A DNA stretch of 47,516 nucleotides from Methylobacterium aquaticum (GTDB lineage Bacteria > Pseudomonadota > Alphaproteobacteria > Rhizobiales > Beijerinckiaceae): contig NZ_LABX01000082.1 in assembly GCF_001043915.1 (NCBI RefSeq), forward strand, positions 1 through 47,516, read 5' to 3'. The notes beneath the pieces were generated by a model. The model was not told where the DNA came from. It did not search any database and worked only from the letters and a program-made list of their open reading frames with translations. The first letter of the stretch is position 1. Each line of letters begins with the position of its first letter. The position numbers and the translations under genes were made by a program. Below, piece by piece: positions 24,371 to 32,409 of the stretch.

Positions 24371-25585
24371 ATGTCGTTCCGCTCACGGGTTGCCGGCGCC
24401 GCCGGCCTCGCCCTGTCGCTGGTTCTCGGCACGTCCGCCCTCGCGCAGGACGCCAAGGCGCCGATCAAGGTCGGTGTGCTCAGCGACATGAGCGGGCCCT
24501 TCGCCGATCAGGCGGGCACCGGCTCGGTGGCGGCGGCCCAGCTCGCCGTCGAGGATTTCGCCAAGGAGGCCGGCGAGCTGAAGGTCGAGGTCGTCTCGGC
24601 CGACCACCAGAACAAGCCCGATATCGGGCTCGCCACCGCCCGGCGCTGGCTCGATCAGGACGGCGTCTCGACCATCGTCGACCTGCCGAACTCGGCGGTC
24701 GCGCTGGCGGTCTCCAACCTCATGCGCGAGCGCCACCGGGTGGCGCTGGCCTCCAGCGCGCTCACCTCCGACCTCACCGGCAAAGCCTGCGCGCCGACCA
24801 CGGTGCAGTGGGTCTCGGATACCTGGGCGCAAGGCTCGGCCACCGCGCGGGCGGTTGCCGGCCGCGGCCTCAAGTCCTGGTACTTCGTCACCGTCGACTA
24901 TGCGCTCGGCCACGCGCTGGAGCGCGACGCCACCGTGGCGCTCAAGGCGGCCGGCGGCACCGTGAAGGGATCGAGCAAGCACCCGCTCAATGCCGGCGAC
25001 TTCGCCTCGCCGCTGCTTGCCGCGCAGGGCTCGGGCGCGCAGGTGCTGGCGCTCGCCGATACGGGCGCCGACATGATCAACGCCGTCAAGCAGGCGGCGG
25101 AGTTCGGGGTGATGCCCGAGATGCGGCTCGCCGCCCTGTTCGTGCAGCTTTCCGACGTCCATGCCCTCGGCCTCAAGGCCGCGCAGGGGCTTCAACTCGC
25201 CACCGCCTTCTACTGGGACCGCACCGACGGCACCCGCGCCTTCGCCAAGCGCTTCGCCGAGCGGATGAACGGCCGGATGCCGACCGAGAACCATGCCGGC
25301 GTCTATTCCTCGACCCTGGCCTACCTGCGGGCGGTGCGCGACACCGGCACGATCGAGGGCGAGAAGGTCGTGGCTGCGATGCGCGAGAAGCCGATCGCCG
25401 ATCCGCTGTTCGGCACCGTCACGGTGCGCCAGGACGGCCGCGCGGTCCACGACGTGTTCCTGTACGAGGTGAAGAACCCGGCCGACAGCAAGGGCCCCTA
25501 CGATTACTACAAGCTCCTCGACACCGTGCCGGGCGACCAGGCGTTCCGGCCGATGGCCGAGGGCGGCTGCGCGCTGGTGAAGTAG
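24371..25585 (+). CDS. Orphan ABC substrate-binding protein, Liv (Peripla_BP_6) family
   Basis: This 404-residue periplasmic protein begins MSFRSRVAGAAGLALSLVLG with cleavage near ALAQD. The mature protein starts IKVGVLSDMSGPFADQAG and has DHQNKPDIGLATARRWLD and a C-terminal PYDYYKLLDTVPGDQAF. This subgroup (MSGPFAD, DHQNK) is often found in Proteobacteria with Liv permeases for short carboxylates, urea-like or aromatic compounds. The ATG at 24371 follows CTGGGAGGTTCCCCG. No permease or ATPase gene is next to it, so it may share one of the two Liv channels in this window or one elsewhere. It is a third, distinct paralog. Confidence 0.87.
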   Translation: MSFRSRVAGAAGLALSLVLGTSALAQDAKAPIKVGVLSDMSGPFADQAGTGSVAAAQLAVEDFAKEAGELKVEVVSADHQNKPDIGLATARRWLDQDGVSTIVDLPNSAVALAVSNLMRERHRVALASSALTSDLTGKACAPTTVQWVSDTWAQGSATARAVAGRGLKSWYFVTVDYALGHALERDATVALKAAGGTVKGSSKHPLNAGDFASPLLAAQGSGAQVLALADTGADMINAVKQAAEFGVMPEMRLAALFVQLSDVHALGLKAAQGLQLATAFYWDRTDGTRAFAKRFAERMNGRMPTENHAGVYSSTLAYLRAVRDTGTIEGEKVVAAMREKPIADPLFGTVTVRQDGRAVHDVFLYEVKNPADSKGPYDYYKLLDTVPGDQAFRPMAEGGCALVK

Positions 25586-25642
25586 TCCGCAGCGCTCGAC
25601 ATCGGCGGGGCCCGACCCAGATCAGGGGCTCGCTCACCGGTA

Positions 25643-25768
25643 ATACCAATGGTCGAAAGAAAACGACCTTTGGTTCCGTTCTCCAATTTTCGCTCAGCCT
25701 TTGGCTTAGGATCGAAACTTTGAGATGGTTCATCGGCCCGATGCGTCAGCATCGTGGGCCGATGGTAT
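25643..25768 (+). repeat. 126-bp cloverleaf-like intergenic repeat, copy 1
   Basis: The ends ATACCA (25643) and TGGTAT (25768) pair as an outer stem. Inside are three hairpins: GGTCG/CGACC, AATTTTCG/CGAAA with inner AGCC/GGCT, and TCGGCCC...GGGCCGA enclosing GATGC/GCATC. Copy 2 at 32755-32880 has the same 126-bp length and differs at about eight positions. It ends 25 bp before the ATG of the aldo/keto reductase, so it would be in that gene's leader RNA. Confidence 0.85.
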
Positions 25769-25793
25769 GAGGCCCTGCCGAGAGTCCCCGACC

Positions 25794-26621
25794 ATGACCG
25801 ATGCCGTTCTGACCCTCAACGACGGGAAGCGCATCCCCCAGCTCGGCTTCGGGGTTTGGCGCCTCTCCGACGACGAAGCCCCGGCGATCGTCGGGGCCGC
25901 CCTCGCGGCGGGCTACCGCTCGATCGACACCGCGGCGATGTACGGCAACGAGGCCGGAATCGGCCGGGCCATCGCGGCCTCCGGGCTGCCGCGCGACGAG
26001 ATCTTCGTCGCCACCAAGGTCTGGAACGACCGTCACGGCTACGACGAGACCCTGCGGGCCTGCGAGGAATCCTTGAGCCGCCTCGGCCTCGACCATGTCG
26101 ATCTCTATCTCGTCCACTGGCCGGTGCCGCAGCGCAACGCCTATGTCGACACCTGGCGCGCCCTGATGCGCCTGCGCGAGGATGGCCGCGCCCGCTCGAT
26201 CGGCGTCTGCAACTTCACCATCGAGCACCTCAAGCGTGTGATCGACGCCACCGGATCGACGCCGTCGGTCAACCAGGTCGAGCTGCATCCGCGCTTCCAG
26301 CAGAATGCGCTGCGCGCCTTCCACCAGGAGGCCGGCATCGTCACCGAGGCGTGGGCGCCGCTCGGTCGCGGCGGCGTGCTCGACGATCCGGTGATCCAGG
26401 CCATCGCCTGGAAGCACGGCCGCAGCCCGGCCCAGATCATCCTGCGCTGGCACCGGCAGAACGGCATCGTGGCGATCCCGAAATCCGCCACCCCCGCCCG
26501 CATCCGCGAGAACCGGGAGATCGAGGATTTCTCCCTCGATGCCGACGATCTCGCCCGCATCAAAGCCCTCGACGATCCGGCGGGGCGGATGGGGCCGGAT
26601 CCGGAGACCTTCGGGGCGTGA
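25794..26621 (+). CDS. Aldo/keto reductase
   Basis: This 275-residue cytoplasmic NADPH-dependent reductase is of the 2,5-diketo-D-gluconate reductase (DkgA) type. The catalytic tetrad is visible as Asp45 and Tyr50 in SIDTAAMYGNE, Lys75 in VATKVW and His108 in LYLVHWP. The C-terminal IPKSATPARIRENREIEDF is the NADPH-binding signature. The ATG at 25794 is the family start; the longer open frame reads through the repeat at 25643-25768. It stands alone or in a short plus-strand run with the thioesterase 72 bp later. The natural substrate is not predictable. Confidence 0.9.
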   Translation: MTDAVLTLNDGKRIPQLGFGVWRLSDDEAPAIVGAALAAGYRSIDTAAMYGNEAGIGRAIAASGLPRDEIFVATKVWNDRHGYDETLRACEESLSRLGLDHVDLYLVHWPVPQRNAYVDTWRALMRLREDGRARSIGVCNFTIEHLKRVIDATGSTPSVNQVELHPRFQQNALRAFHQEAGIVTEAWAPLGRGGVLDDPVIQAIAWKHGRSPAQIILRWHRQNGIVAIPKSATPARIRENREIEDFSLDADDLARIKALDDPAGRMGPDPETFGA

Positions 26622-26693
26622 GCGCGGCTTGATTGGCGGCGGTGGACCGGCCTACGCTCGCCGCTCCCCCGATCGTCCAGAGAGGCTTGTCCG

Positions 26694-27131
26694 TTGAGCG
26701 GCCGCACGCCCCCCGAGACCCGCGCCGCCTACCGGCGCTTCGTGCCGATCACCACCCGATGGGCCGACAACGACGTCTACGGCCATATCAACAACGTGGT
26801 CTATTACGCCTTCTTCGACACGGCGGTGAACAGCGTGCTGATCGCCGACGGGGCCCTCGAGATTGCGAAAAGCCCGGTGATCGGCCTCGTGGTCGAGACC
26901 GGGTGCCGCTACTTCCGCTCGATGGCGTTCCCCGACCGGGTCACGGCCGGGATCCGGGTGGCGCATCGCGGCACGTCGAGCGTCCGCTACGAGGTCGGGC
27001 TTTTTCGCAACGACGAGGACGAGGCGGCGGCGCAAGGCCACTTCGTCCATGTCTATGTCGACCGGGCGACCCAGCGCCCGGTGCCGCTGCCGGAGGCGCT
27101 GCGGCGGGTGCTGGAGCCGCTGGCCGGATGA
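26694..27131 (+). CDS. Acyl-CoA thioesterase, 4HBT hotdog family
   Basis: This 145-residue hotdog-fold protein has the motif [21 protein letters not shown], where the catalytic Asp lies in DxxGHxNN (residues 24-32). [27 protein letters not shown] (two parts) is the usual strand pattern. The best start is TTG at 26694 after AGAGAGG. Its stop overlaps the ATG of the frameshifted ACT gene by 4 bp (ATGA). YbgC/FadM-like members hydrolyse short or branched acyl-CoAs. A thioesterase of this class (CdhB) acts in carnitine breakdown, but this gene is far from the BKACE operon, so a link is only possible. Confidence 0.85.
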   Translation: MSGRTPPETRAAYRRFVPITTRWADNDVYGHINNVVYYAFFDTAVNSVLIADGALEIAKSPVIGLVVETGCRYFRSMAFPDRVTAGIRVAHRGTSSVRYEVGLFRNDEDEAAAQGHFVHVYVDRATQRPVPLPEALRRVLEPLAG

Positions 27132-27531
27132 CCGCCGAGGCCGATCTCGGCCGGCTCCTCGCCGGGATGCGGCCGGAGCTGCGCCCCGGCACCGACGTCT
27201 TCGTGACCCTGGATGAGGCGCAGTGCCGGCGGGCCTCGCCCCGGCGGTGATGAAGTTTCTCGAGGCCGAAGGCACGACCCTGATCCTCGCCGAGGCGGAG
27301 GCCGCGCGGGCCGGGCTGCCCGCCACCTTCCCGTGCCGCTGGATCACCCTCGCGGTCCATTCCGCGCTCGGCGCAATCGGCTTCCTCGCCGCCGTGACGG
27401 CCCGCCTGGCGGCAGAGGGCATTGCCGTCAACGCCGTCTCGGCCTTTCATCACGATCACCTGTTCGTGCCGGTGGCGCGGGCCGAGGAGGCGATGTCGGT
27501 GCTGCGGGCTTTGTCCGGGTCCGCATCATGA
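27128..27531 (+). pseudogene. Frameshifted ACT-domain protein (PF10000-like)
   Basis: The first frame from ATG 27128 reads [16 protein letters not shown], then ELRPGTDVFVTLDEAQ, and then loses sense after residue 33. The second frame picks up at about 27223 with PAGLAPAVMKFLEAEGTTLIL and continues through CRWITLAVHSALGAIGFLA and NAVSAFHHDHLFVPVARAEEAM. Together they make one normal protein of about 134 residues with two ACT-like halves. One base is missing near 27222, between CAG and TGCCG. There is no long homopolymer, so a true mutation or an assembly error is more likely than programmed slippage. It overlaps the thioesterase by 4 bp. Confidence 0.75.
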
Positions 27532-27700
27532 CGCTTCGTGGAAGTCCGGACCGCAGCAACTTCAAAAGCCGGTGTGCGCGGGTGCTCCGGTGTTCTGCCC
27601 CGATCCTTCGATCTCCACGAAGGCACCGTTCGCCCCTTACGGCTTGTTGCTCTCTGCGCCGACGCCCAAGCTGACGGCCTCACCACCGGAGGAGGTTGTC

Positions 27701-27907
27701 ATGCCGCCGCGCATCCCGCTCAGTCCTGGGGGCCCGGGTCCGCTCGGGCTCATCGCCCTCGCCCTGGCGATCCTGGTGGCCGGCCTCGTCCTCGAAGGGC
27801 ACCCGGTCGATGCCTCGGTCGCGCCCCTCGCCCCGCCGGCCGAGGCGTCCGCCCCGGCGCTGCCGAGCCCGGAGACGATGCTCCAGGACCTGGCCGGCCG
27901 CGACTGA
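27701..27907 (+). CDS. Small single-span membrane protein, unknown function
   Basis: The 68-residue product starts at ATG 27701 after a very good ribosome-binding site (GGAGGAGG). Residues 1-14 are Pro/Gly-rich, residues 15-32 (LGLIALALAILVAGLVLE region) are one membrane helix, and the rest is an Ala/Pro-rich tail with SPETMLQDLAGRD. It ends 13 bp before the TauE-type gene, so the two are likely co-transcribed. I do not recognise a family. Confidence 0.65.
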   Translation: MPPRIPLSPGGPGPLGLIALALAILVAGLVLEGHPVDASVAPLAPPAEASAPALPSPETMLQDLAGRD

Positions 27908-27920
27908 CGGAAGGAATCCC

Positions 27921-28685
27921 GTGACCGATCTTCTGTCCAGCACGTCCGGCCCGCTCGGCTGGGCGATGATCCTCGCCACCTTTCTCGTCGCCGGCTTCGT
28001 CAAGGGCACGATCGGGCTCGGCCTGCCCACGGTGGCGGTGGGGCTGCTCGCCATCGTGATGAGCCCGGCCCAGGCCGCTTCCCTGCTGATCGTGCCGTCT
28101 TTCGTCACCAATGTCTGGCAGCTCCTCGCCGGGCCGCGCTTCGGCGGCCTGCTGCGCCGGCTGTGGCCGATGATGGCGGCGGTGGCCGTCGGCACCGTGG
28201 CGAGCGCCGGGCTGATTGCCGGCGCCCAGGGGCCGGGCCCGGCGAGCGCCCTCGGCCTTGCCCTGGTGGCCTATGCGGTGGTCGGGCTGGCCGGCCTGTC
28301 GGTGCGGGTGCCGGGCGGTGCCGAGCCCTGGCTGTCGCCGCTGGTCGGGCTCGTCACCGGCGTCGTCACCGGGGCGACCGGGGTCTTCGTGATCCCGGCC
28401 GTGCCCTATCTCCAGGCGCTCGGCCTCGACCGGGACCAGCTGATCCAGGCCCTCGGCCTGTCCTTCACGGTCTCGACCGTCGCCCTCGCCGCCGGCCTGG
28501 CGCGGGAAGGCGCGCTGCCGCTCGCCGCCGGCGCCGCCTCCCTCGTCACCCTAGGGCCGGCCCTTCTCGGCATGGCCGTGGGGCAGTGGCTGCGCGGCCG
28601 GGTCTCGGCGCCGACCTTCCGGCGCGCCTTCCTGATCGGCCTCCTGCTGCTCGGCGCCCATCTGGCCTTGCGGCCGTGGCTGTGA
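27921..28685 (+). CDS. TauE/SafE-family sulfite/organic-anion exporter
   Basis: This 254-residue inner-membrane protein has about eight helices. The N-terminal repeat has FLVAGFVKGTIGLGLPTVAVGLL and the C-terminal repeat VTGVVTGATGVFVIPAVPYLQ, the two related halves of the TauE/SafE family. The start is GTG at 27921 after GGAAGGAATCCC. Family members export sulfite, sulfoacetate or other small anions. No sulfonate-degrading enzyme lies beside it, so the cargo is unknown. It converges with the next gene, leaving 7 bp. Confidence 0.87.
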   Translation: MTDLLSSTSGPLGWAMILATFLVAGFVKGTIGLGLPTVAVGLLAIVMSPAQAASLLIVPSFVTNVWQLLAGPRFGGLLRRLWPMMAAVAVGTVASAGLIAGAQGPGPASALGLALVAYAVVGLAGLSVRVPGGAEPWLSPLVGLVTGVVTGATGVFVIPAVPYLQALGLDRDQLIQALGLSFTVSTVALAAGLAREGALPLAAGAASLVTLGPALLGMAVGQWLRGRVSAPTFRRAFLIGLLLLGAHLALRPWL

Positions 28686-28692
28686 GCGCGGG

Positions 28693-29262
28693 CTACTCGT
28701 CCTCGTCGTCGAGAGGAGGCAGGATCGGCATCCGGCGGCCCATCGTGCCCTCGACGGTGGCGCGGCGCATCACCAGGAAGCCGCCATCCCCGGCCCGGCG
28801 GATCCGGTTGGCGCGGGCATCGACCCAGAGGTCGACGCCGCGGTCGTCCGCGAAATCCGGCGGGAGCGGGCGGGCGAGCCGCACCGGACCCGTCGCGAAG
28901 CCGCGCCGGACGGGGACGACCCCGCGGGCAAGGGGCTGACGCCGGGACGCCTCGGCGCCCGTCCGACGGTTCGGGCGCGCTGCGACGCGCTCCCGCCGTT
29001 CGGCCTTTCGCCGCGCGAGCGCCGGGCGCTCCGCCTTCCGCGGCCGGGACACGGTCGTCGCGGCCGGGGAGGCCGCCCGCGCCGACGCGGCGGCAGAGGC
29101 ATCGGCGGCGGGGGCAGGCTTCGCCGCCTGCGCCTCGGCGGGCTTGGCGGGCGGGTCGCTCCAGGGGCGGGAGGCGGCCGGCTCCTGCGCCCGCCCTGGC
29201 GGCGCGCACAGGATGCCGAGCAACAGGGCAAGGCCGGCCGAGCGGCGCAGTCCGTCACGCAT
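28693..29262 (-). CDS. Exported Ala/Arg-rich hypothetical protein
   Basis: The 189-residue product starts at ATG 29262, with GGAGG 8 nt upstream; a GTG at 29271 is less likely because it would overlap that site. It has a signal peptide (LRRSAGLALLLGILCAPPGRAQ), a low-complexity middle rich in Ala, Pro and Arg (about 30-115), and an acidic end PILPPLDDEDE. The segment DRGVDLWVDARANRIRRAGDG (about 140-160) is the only part that looks folded. No family is recognised. The middle may be disordered and bind an anionic partner. Confidence 0.6.
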   Translation of the reverse strand: MRDGLRRSAGLALLLGILCAPPGRAQEPAASRPWSDPPAKPAEAQAAKPAPAADASAAASARAASPAATTVSRPRKAERPALARRKAERRERVAARPNRRTGAEASRRQPLARGVVPVRRGFATGPVRLARPLPPDFADDRGVDLWVDARANRIRRAGDGGFLVMRRATVEGTMGRRMPILPPLDDEDE

Positions 29263-29575
29263 CGATCGCACCTCCGCATCGGCAGCCGCCGCCTGCCACG
29301 CTCCAGGGTCCCGCGGCTCGGCGCGGGCCGCAGATCATGTCCCATGGCGGTCGTCGCAACCTGACCGTGTCCGGGACAGTAGTGGCCCGGTCCGGTGGCG
29401 TCCATGTGCGACCGGGATGAATCCACGTCACTGTTTCACAGAGAGGCGCCCCGCTCCGTCACGCACCAAGCCATGAGGTCTCACAAGCGTGATGGAACTT
29501 CATTAACCATCCTGCGTTCCGCCGCCGGCATCGTCCGTCCCGTCCGCCGGGCCCGCCGCTTGCCACCGCGCCGGC
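29263..29575. other. 313-bp gap, nothing recognised
   Basis: This gap separates two divergent genes and must hold their promoters. There are no strong inverted repeats, no repeat family member and no credible gene. Confidence 0.5.
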
Positions 29576-29809
29576 ATGACCTCTTCGGGACACTCCGCCA
29601 TGATCCAGTTCGACACGAAGGCGTCCGTGATGGGACAGACCGTCACCGCCGCCGCGTCATACGAGGCCAGGCTGCGCCAGGCCGCCATGGTGTTCACCCT
29701 GGCGGTCGGCGTGCCGCTGGTGCTGGCCTGGTTTGGCCTCATCGGCTGGGGCGTGCTCTGGCTCGCCCGGAGCGCCCTGGATCTGTCGGTCAGCGCCCTG
29801 GCGCTCTGA
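29576..29809 (+). CDS. Small membrane protein, unknown function
   Basis: The frame can begin at ATG 29576, 29600 or 29630; none has a strong ribosome-binding site, so the start is uncertain. The shared part MGQTVTAAASYEARLRQ is followed by a hydrophobic stretch of about 27 residues (VFTLAVGVPLVLAWFGL then IGWGVLWLA), then SALDLSVSALAL. It lies 89 bp before pxpA. No family is recognised. Reality as a gene is moderately likely from its membrane helix and position. Confidence 0.45.
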   Translation: MTSSGHSAMIQFDTKASVMGQTVTAAASYEARLRQAAMVFTLAVGVPLVLAWFGLIGWGVLWLARSALDLSVSALAL

Positions 29810-29898
29810 CGGGCGGGGCGCCGCGGCCCGCGGGTTGCAGGAGCTCCGGGGCGGTGCCAGGAACAGGCATCCGCCGCGCTTGCCTGGAGGCCCCCGCC

Positions 29899-30660
29899 AT
29901 GCTGTCCATCGACCTCAATTCGGACCTCGGCGAGGGCTTCGGCGATTACCGCTGCGGCGACGACGCGGCGATGCTGGAGGTCGTGACGTCGGCCAACGTC
30001 GCCTGCGGCCTGCATGCGGGCGATCCCGAGATCATGGCCCGCGCCTTCGCCATCGCCCGCGAGCGCGGCGTCGCCGTCGGCGCCCATCCGGGCTATCCGG
30101 ACCTCTGGGGCTTCGGGCGCCGGGTCCTGCCCTTCACTCCCGGCGAGATCGAGCGGCTCGTCGCCTATCAGGTCGGCGCCGCGGCGGCCCTCGCGGCCTA
30201 TGCCGGCCACCGCCTCACCTACGTCAAGGCGCATGGCGCGCTCGCCAACCTGGCGGCGGTGGAGCGCGAGGTGGCGGATGCCATCGCCAAGGCCGTCAAG
30301 GCCGTCGATCCCTCCCTGGCCTTGCTCGTCCTCGCACTCTCCGCCCAGCTCGCGGCCGGCGAGGCACAGGGGCTCGAGGTGCACCAGGAGATCTTCGCCG
30401 ACCGGGGCTACACCGAGGCCGGGCTCCTGATCCCCCGCGGCCAGCCCGGCGCCCTCATCACCGACGAGGCAGACGCCGCCGAGCGGGTGCTCGCCATGGT
30501 GCAGGAGGGGGCGATCATCGCGGCGAGCGGCCGGCGCCTGCCGACGCCGATCCGCTCGGTCTGCGTCCACGGCGATTCCGCCCACGCCGTCGCCACCGCC
30601 CGCGCGGTGCGCGCCCGGCTCGAAGCCGCCGGCGTGCGTCTCGCTCCGTTCCGGGCCTGA
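29899..30660 (+). CDS. pxpA: 5-oxoprolinase subunit A (LamB/YcsF family)
   Basis: This 253-residue cytoplasmic protein begins MLSIDLNSDLGEGFG, the hallmark of PxpA. It also has TSANVACGLHAGDP, GVAVGAHPGYPDL and VKAHGALANLAA. With PxpB and PxpC it forms the ATP-dependent prokaryotic 5-oxoprolinase, which opens 5-oxo-L-proline to L-glutamate and so repairs a spontaneous glutamine product. The ATG at 29899 matches the family start. pxpB starts 4 bp after its stop. Confidence 0.93.
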   Translation: MLSIDLNSDLGEGFGDYRCGDDAAMLEVVTSANVACGLHAGDPEIMARAFAIARERGVAVGAHPGYPDLWGFGRRVLPFTPGEIERLVAYQVGAAAALAAYAGHRLTYVKAHGALANLAAVEREVADAIAKAVKAVDPSLALLVLALSAQLAAGEAQGLEVHQEIFADRGYTEAGLLIPRGQPGALITDEADAAERVLAMVQEGAIIAASGRRLPTPIRSVCVHGDSAHAVATARAVRARLEAAGVRLAPFRA

Positions 30661-30664
30661 TCCG

Positions 30665-31387
30665 ATGCAGAGCCCCCGCCTCCTCGATGCCGGCGAGGCC
30701 GCCCTGGTGGCGGAGTTCGGCACCACCGTCGACCCGGCGATCCACGACCGGGTGCTGGCCCTCGACGACGCCTTGCGCGCCGCACCGCCCGAGGGCCTGC
30801 GCGAGACGGTGCCGACCTACCGCTCGCTGATGATCCACTACGATCCCCTGGTCCTGGACCGGGACGACCTCGCCGACCGGGTGCTGGCTCTGGCCGCACA
30901 GCCCGGGAAGGCCCGGCCCGGTGCCGCCCTCTGGACGCTGCCCTGCTGCTACGACCCCGTTTGCGCCGAGGATATCGGCGCGGTCGCCCAGGCGACGGGA
31001 CTTTCGGTCGAGCGCGTCGCCGCGCTTCATGCCGGGGCGGAGTACCGGGTCTACATGTACGGCTTCGCCCCGGGCTTCGCCTATCTCGGCGGGCTCCCGG
31101 CGGAGCTGGCGGTATCGCGCCGCGCCACGCCGCGTCCGCCCCATCCGGCGAATGCCCTGATCATCGGCGGCGGCCTGGCGGGGGTCGGCACCTTTCCGAT
31201 GCCGACCGGCTGGTACGTCGTCGGGCGCACCCCGGAGCGGCTCTACGCGCCACACCGGCCCGAGCCGTTCCCGGTCGCCGTCGGCGACACGCTCCGCTTC
31301 GACGCCATCGACGCCGCGACCTTCTCCGCCCTTGAGCGCCGCGCCGCCGCCGGCGAACTCGTCGCCCGGCGCCGGGAGGCCGCATGA
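30665..31387 (+). CDS. pxpB: 5-oxoprolinase subunit B (KipI/allophanate hydrolase subunit 1-like)
   Basis: This 240-residue protein has the KipI-domain marks TYRSLMIHYDP, LPCCYDP, YMYGFAPGFAYLGGLP and RATPRPPHPANALIIGGGLAGVGTFPMPTGW (several segments). It probably binds ATP together with PxpC. The ATG at 30665 is followed by the normal N-terminus LLDAGEAALVAEFG. Its end overlaps pxpC by 4 bp (ATGA). Older annotations call this family allophanate hydrolase subunit 1; the PxpA neighbour supports 5-oxoprolinase instead. Confidence 0.92.
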   Translation: MQSPRLLDAGEAALVAEFGTTVDPAIHDRVLALDDALRAAPPEGLRETVPTYRSLMIHYDPLVLDRDDLADRVLALAAQPGKARPGAALWTLPCCYDPVCAEDIGAVAQATGLSVERVAALHAGAEYRVYMYGFAPGFAYLGGLPAELAVSRRATPRPPHPANALIIGGGLAGVGTFPMPTGWYVVGRTPERLYAPHRPEPFPVAVGDTLRFDAIDAATFSALERRAAAGELVARRREAA

Positions 31388-32409
31388 ATCCTCGTCTCAG
31401 CATCCTCTCCGCCGGCCCGGGCGTGACGCTCCAGGATGGCGGCCGCCACGGCTATCTGCGCTACGGCATCACTGCCGCGGGGCCGATGGACCCGCTCGCC
31501 CACGCCACCGCGCACCGGGCCCTCGGCAACGCCCTCGGGGCTACGGCCGTCGAAGTCTCGCTCGGCGGCGTCGAGGTGACGGCGGAGGGCGGGCCGCTCG
31601 GCCTCGCGCTCGCAGGCGGCGAGTTCCGGGTCAGCCTCGACGGCGCGCCCCTGCCGCCCTCCTGCGCGCTCACGCTCCATCCCGGCAGCCACCTCGTGGT
31701 GCGGCCGGGCCGGGCCGGGGCCTGGGCGTATCTCGCCGTGGCGGGCCGGTTCGATCTCGAACCCACCCTCGGCTCGACCGCGACCCATACTCGTTCCGGC
31801 TTCGGCGGCCTCGACGGGCGGGCCCTGCGGGCGGGCGACCGGCTGACGGTGGCGGAGGCCCGCCCCGGCCCGGCCGATCCCCAGGCCCTGGTCGCGCCCT
31901 GGCTCGTCCGCCCGCCGGAGGAGATCCGGGTGGTGCTCGGCCCCCAGGACGATTTCTTCGCCGAGGACCAGATCGCCGCCTTCCTGGCCGGGCCCTGGAC
32001 GGTGACCACCAAGGGCGACCGGATGGCCTGCTTCCTCGATGGCACGCCGCTCACCCACGCCAAGGGCTACAACATCGTTTCGGACGGCATCGCCATGGGG
32101 GCGATCCAGGTGCCGGGGGAGGGCTGGCCGATCGTCCTGATGGCCGACCGGCAATCCACCGGCGGCTATCCGAAGATCGCCACGGTGATCGGCCCGGATC
32201 TCGGGCGGCTCGCGCAGGCGCAGGGCGGCACCCGGATCCGCTTCCGGGCCGTCGACCGTGCCGAGGCCGTGGCGGCCCGGCGCGCCGAGGCCCAGGCGCT
32301 CGCCGGCCCGGTGGCGATGGAGCCCCTGATCCGCACCGATTTCAGCGCCGAGTTCCTGCTCGGCCGCAACCTGATCGGCGGTGTGGTGGATGGGGTCCAG
32401 GTGCCCTAA
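31384..32409 (+). CDS. pxpC: 5-oxoprolinase subunit C (biotin-dependent carboxyltransferase-like)
   Basis: This 341-residue protein has the KipA/PxpC marks ILSAGPGVTLQDGGRHGYLRYG (two parts), GPMDPLAHATAHRALGN, HTRSGFGGLDGRAL and STGGYPKIATVIGPDLGRLAQ. It completes PxpABC. The ATG at 31384 overlaps pxpB. The last codons VQVP are followed by TAA at 32407-32409, which belongs to the terminal CTAAGCAGA of the repeat at 32406, so the repeat may have replaced a few native C-terminal residues. Confidence 0.92.
   Translation: MNPRLSILSAGPGVTLQDGGRHGYLRYGITAAGPMDPLAHATAHRALGNALGATAVEVSLGGVEVTAEGGPLGLALAGGEFRVSLDGAPLPPSCALTLHPGSHLVVRPGRAGAWAYLAVAGRFDLEPTLGSTATHTRSGFGGLDGRALRAGDRLTVAEARPGPADPQALVAPWLVRPPEEIRVVLGPQDDFFAEDQIAAFLAGPWTVTTKGDRMACFLDGTPLTHAKGYNIVSDGIAMGAIQVPGEGWPIVLMADRQSTGGYPKIATVIGPDLGRLAQAQGGTRIRFRAVDRAEAVAARRAEAQALAGPVAMEPLIRTDFSAEFLLGRNLIGGVVDGVQVP

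Noticed and set aside
25643..25768. The cloverleaf-like repeat as a tRNA gene
   Set aside because: At 126 bp it is too long, lacks the tRNA A and B box sequences and a CCA-compatible acceptor, and occurs as several near-identical intergenic copies.
27210..27235. Programmed ribosomal frameshift in the ACT gene
   Set aside because: There is no slippery heptamer, homopolymer or stimulatory structure at the junction. A mutation or sequence error is simpler.
31384..32409. Calling pxpB/pxpC urea carboxylase or allophanate hydrolase subunits
   Set aside because: The upstream gene is PxpA (LamB/YcsF family), and the three-gene order matches 5-oxoprolinase. There is no amidase domain or biotin carboxylase.
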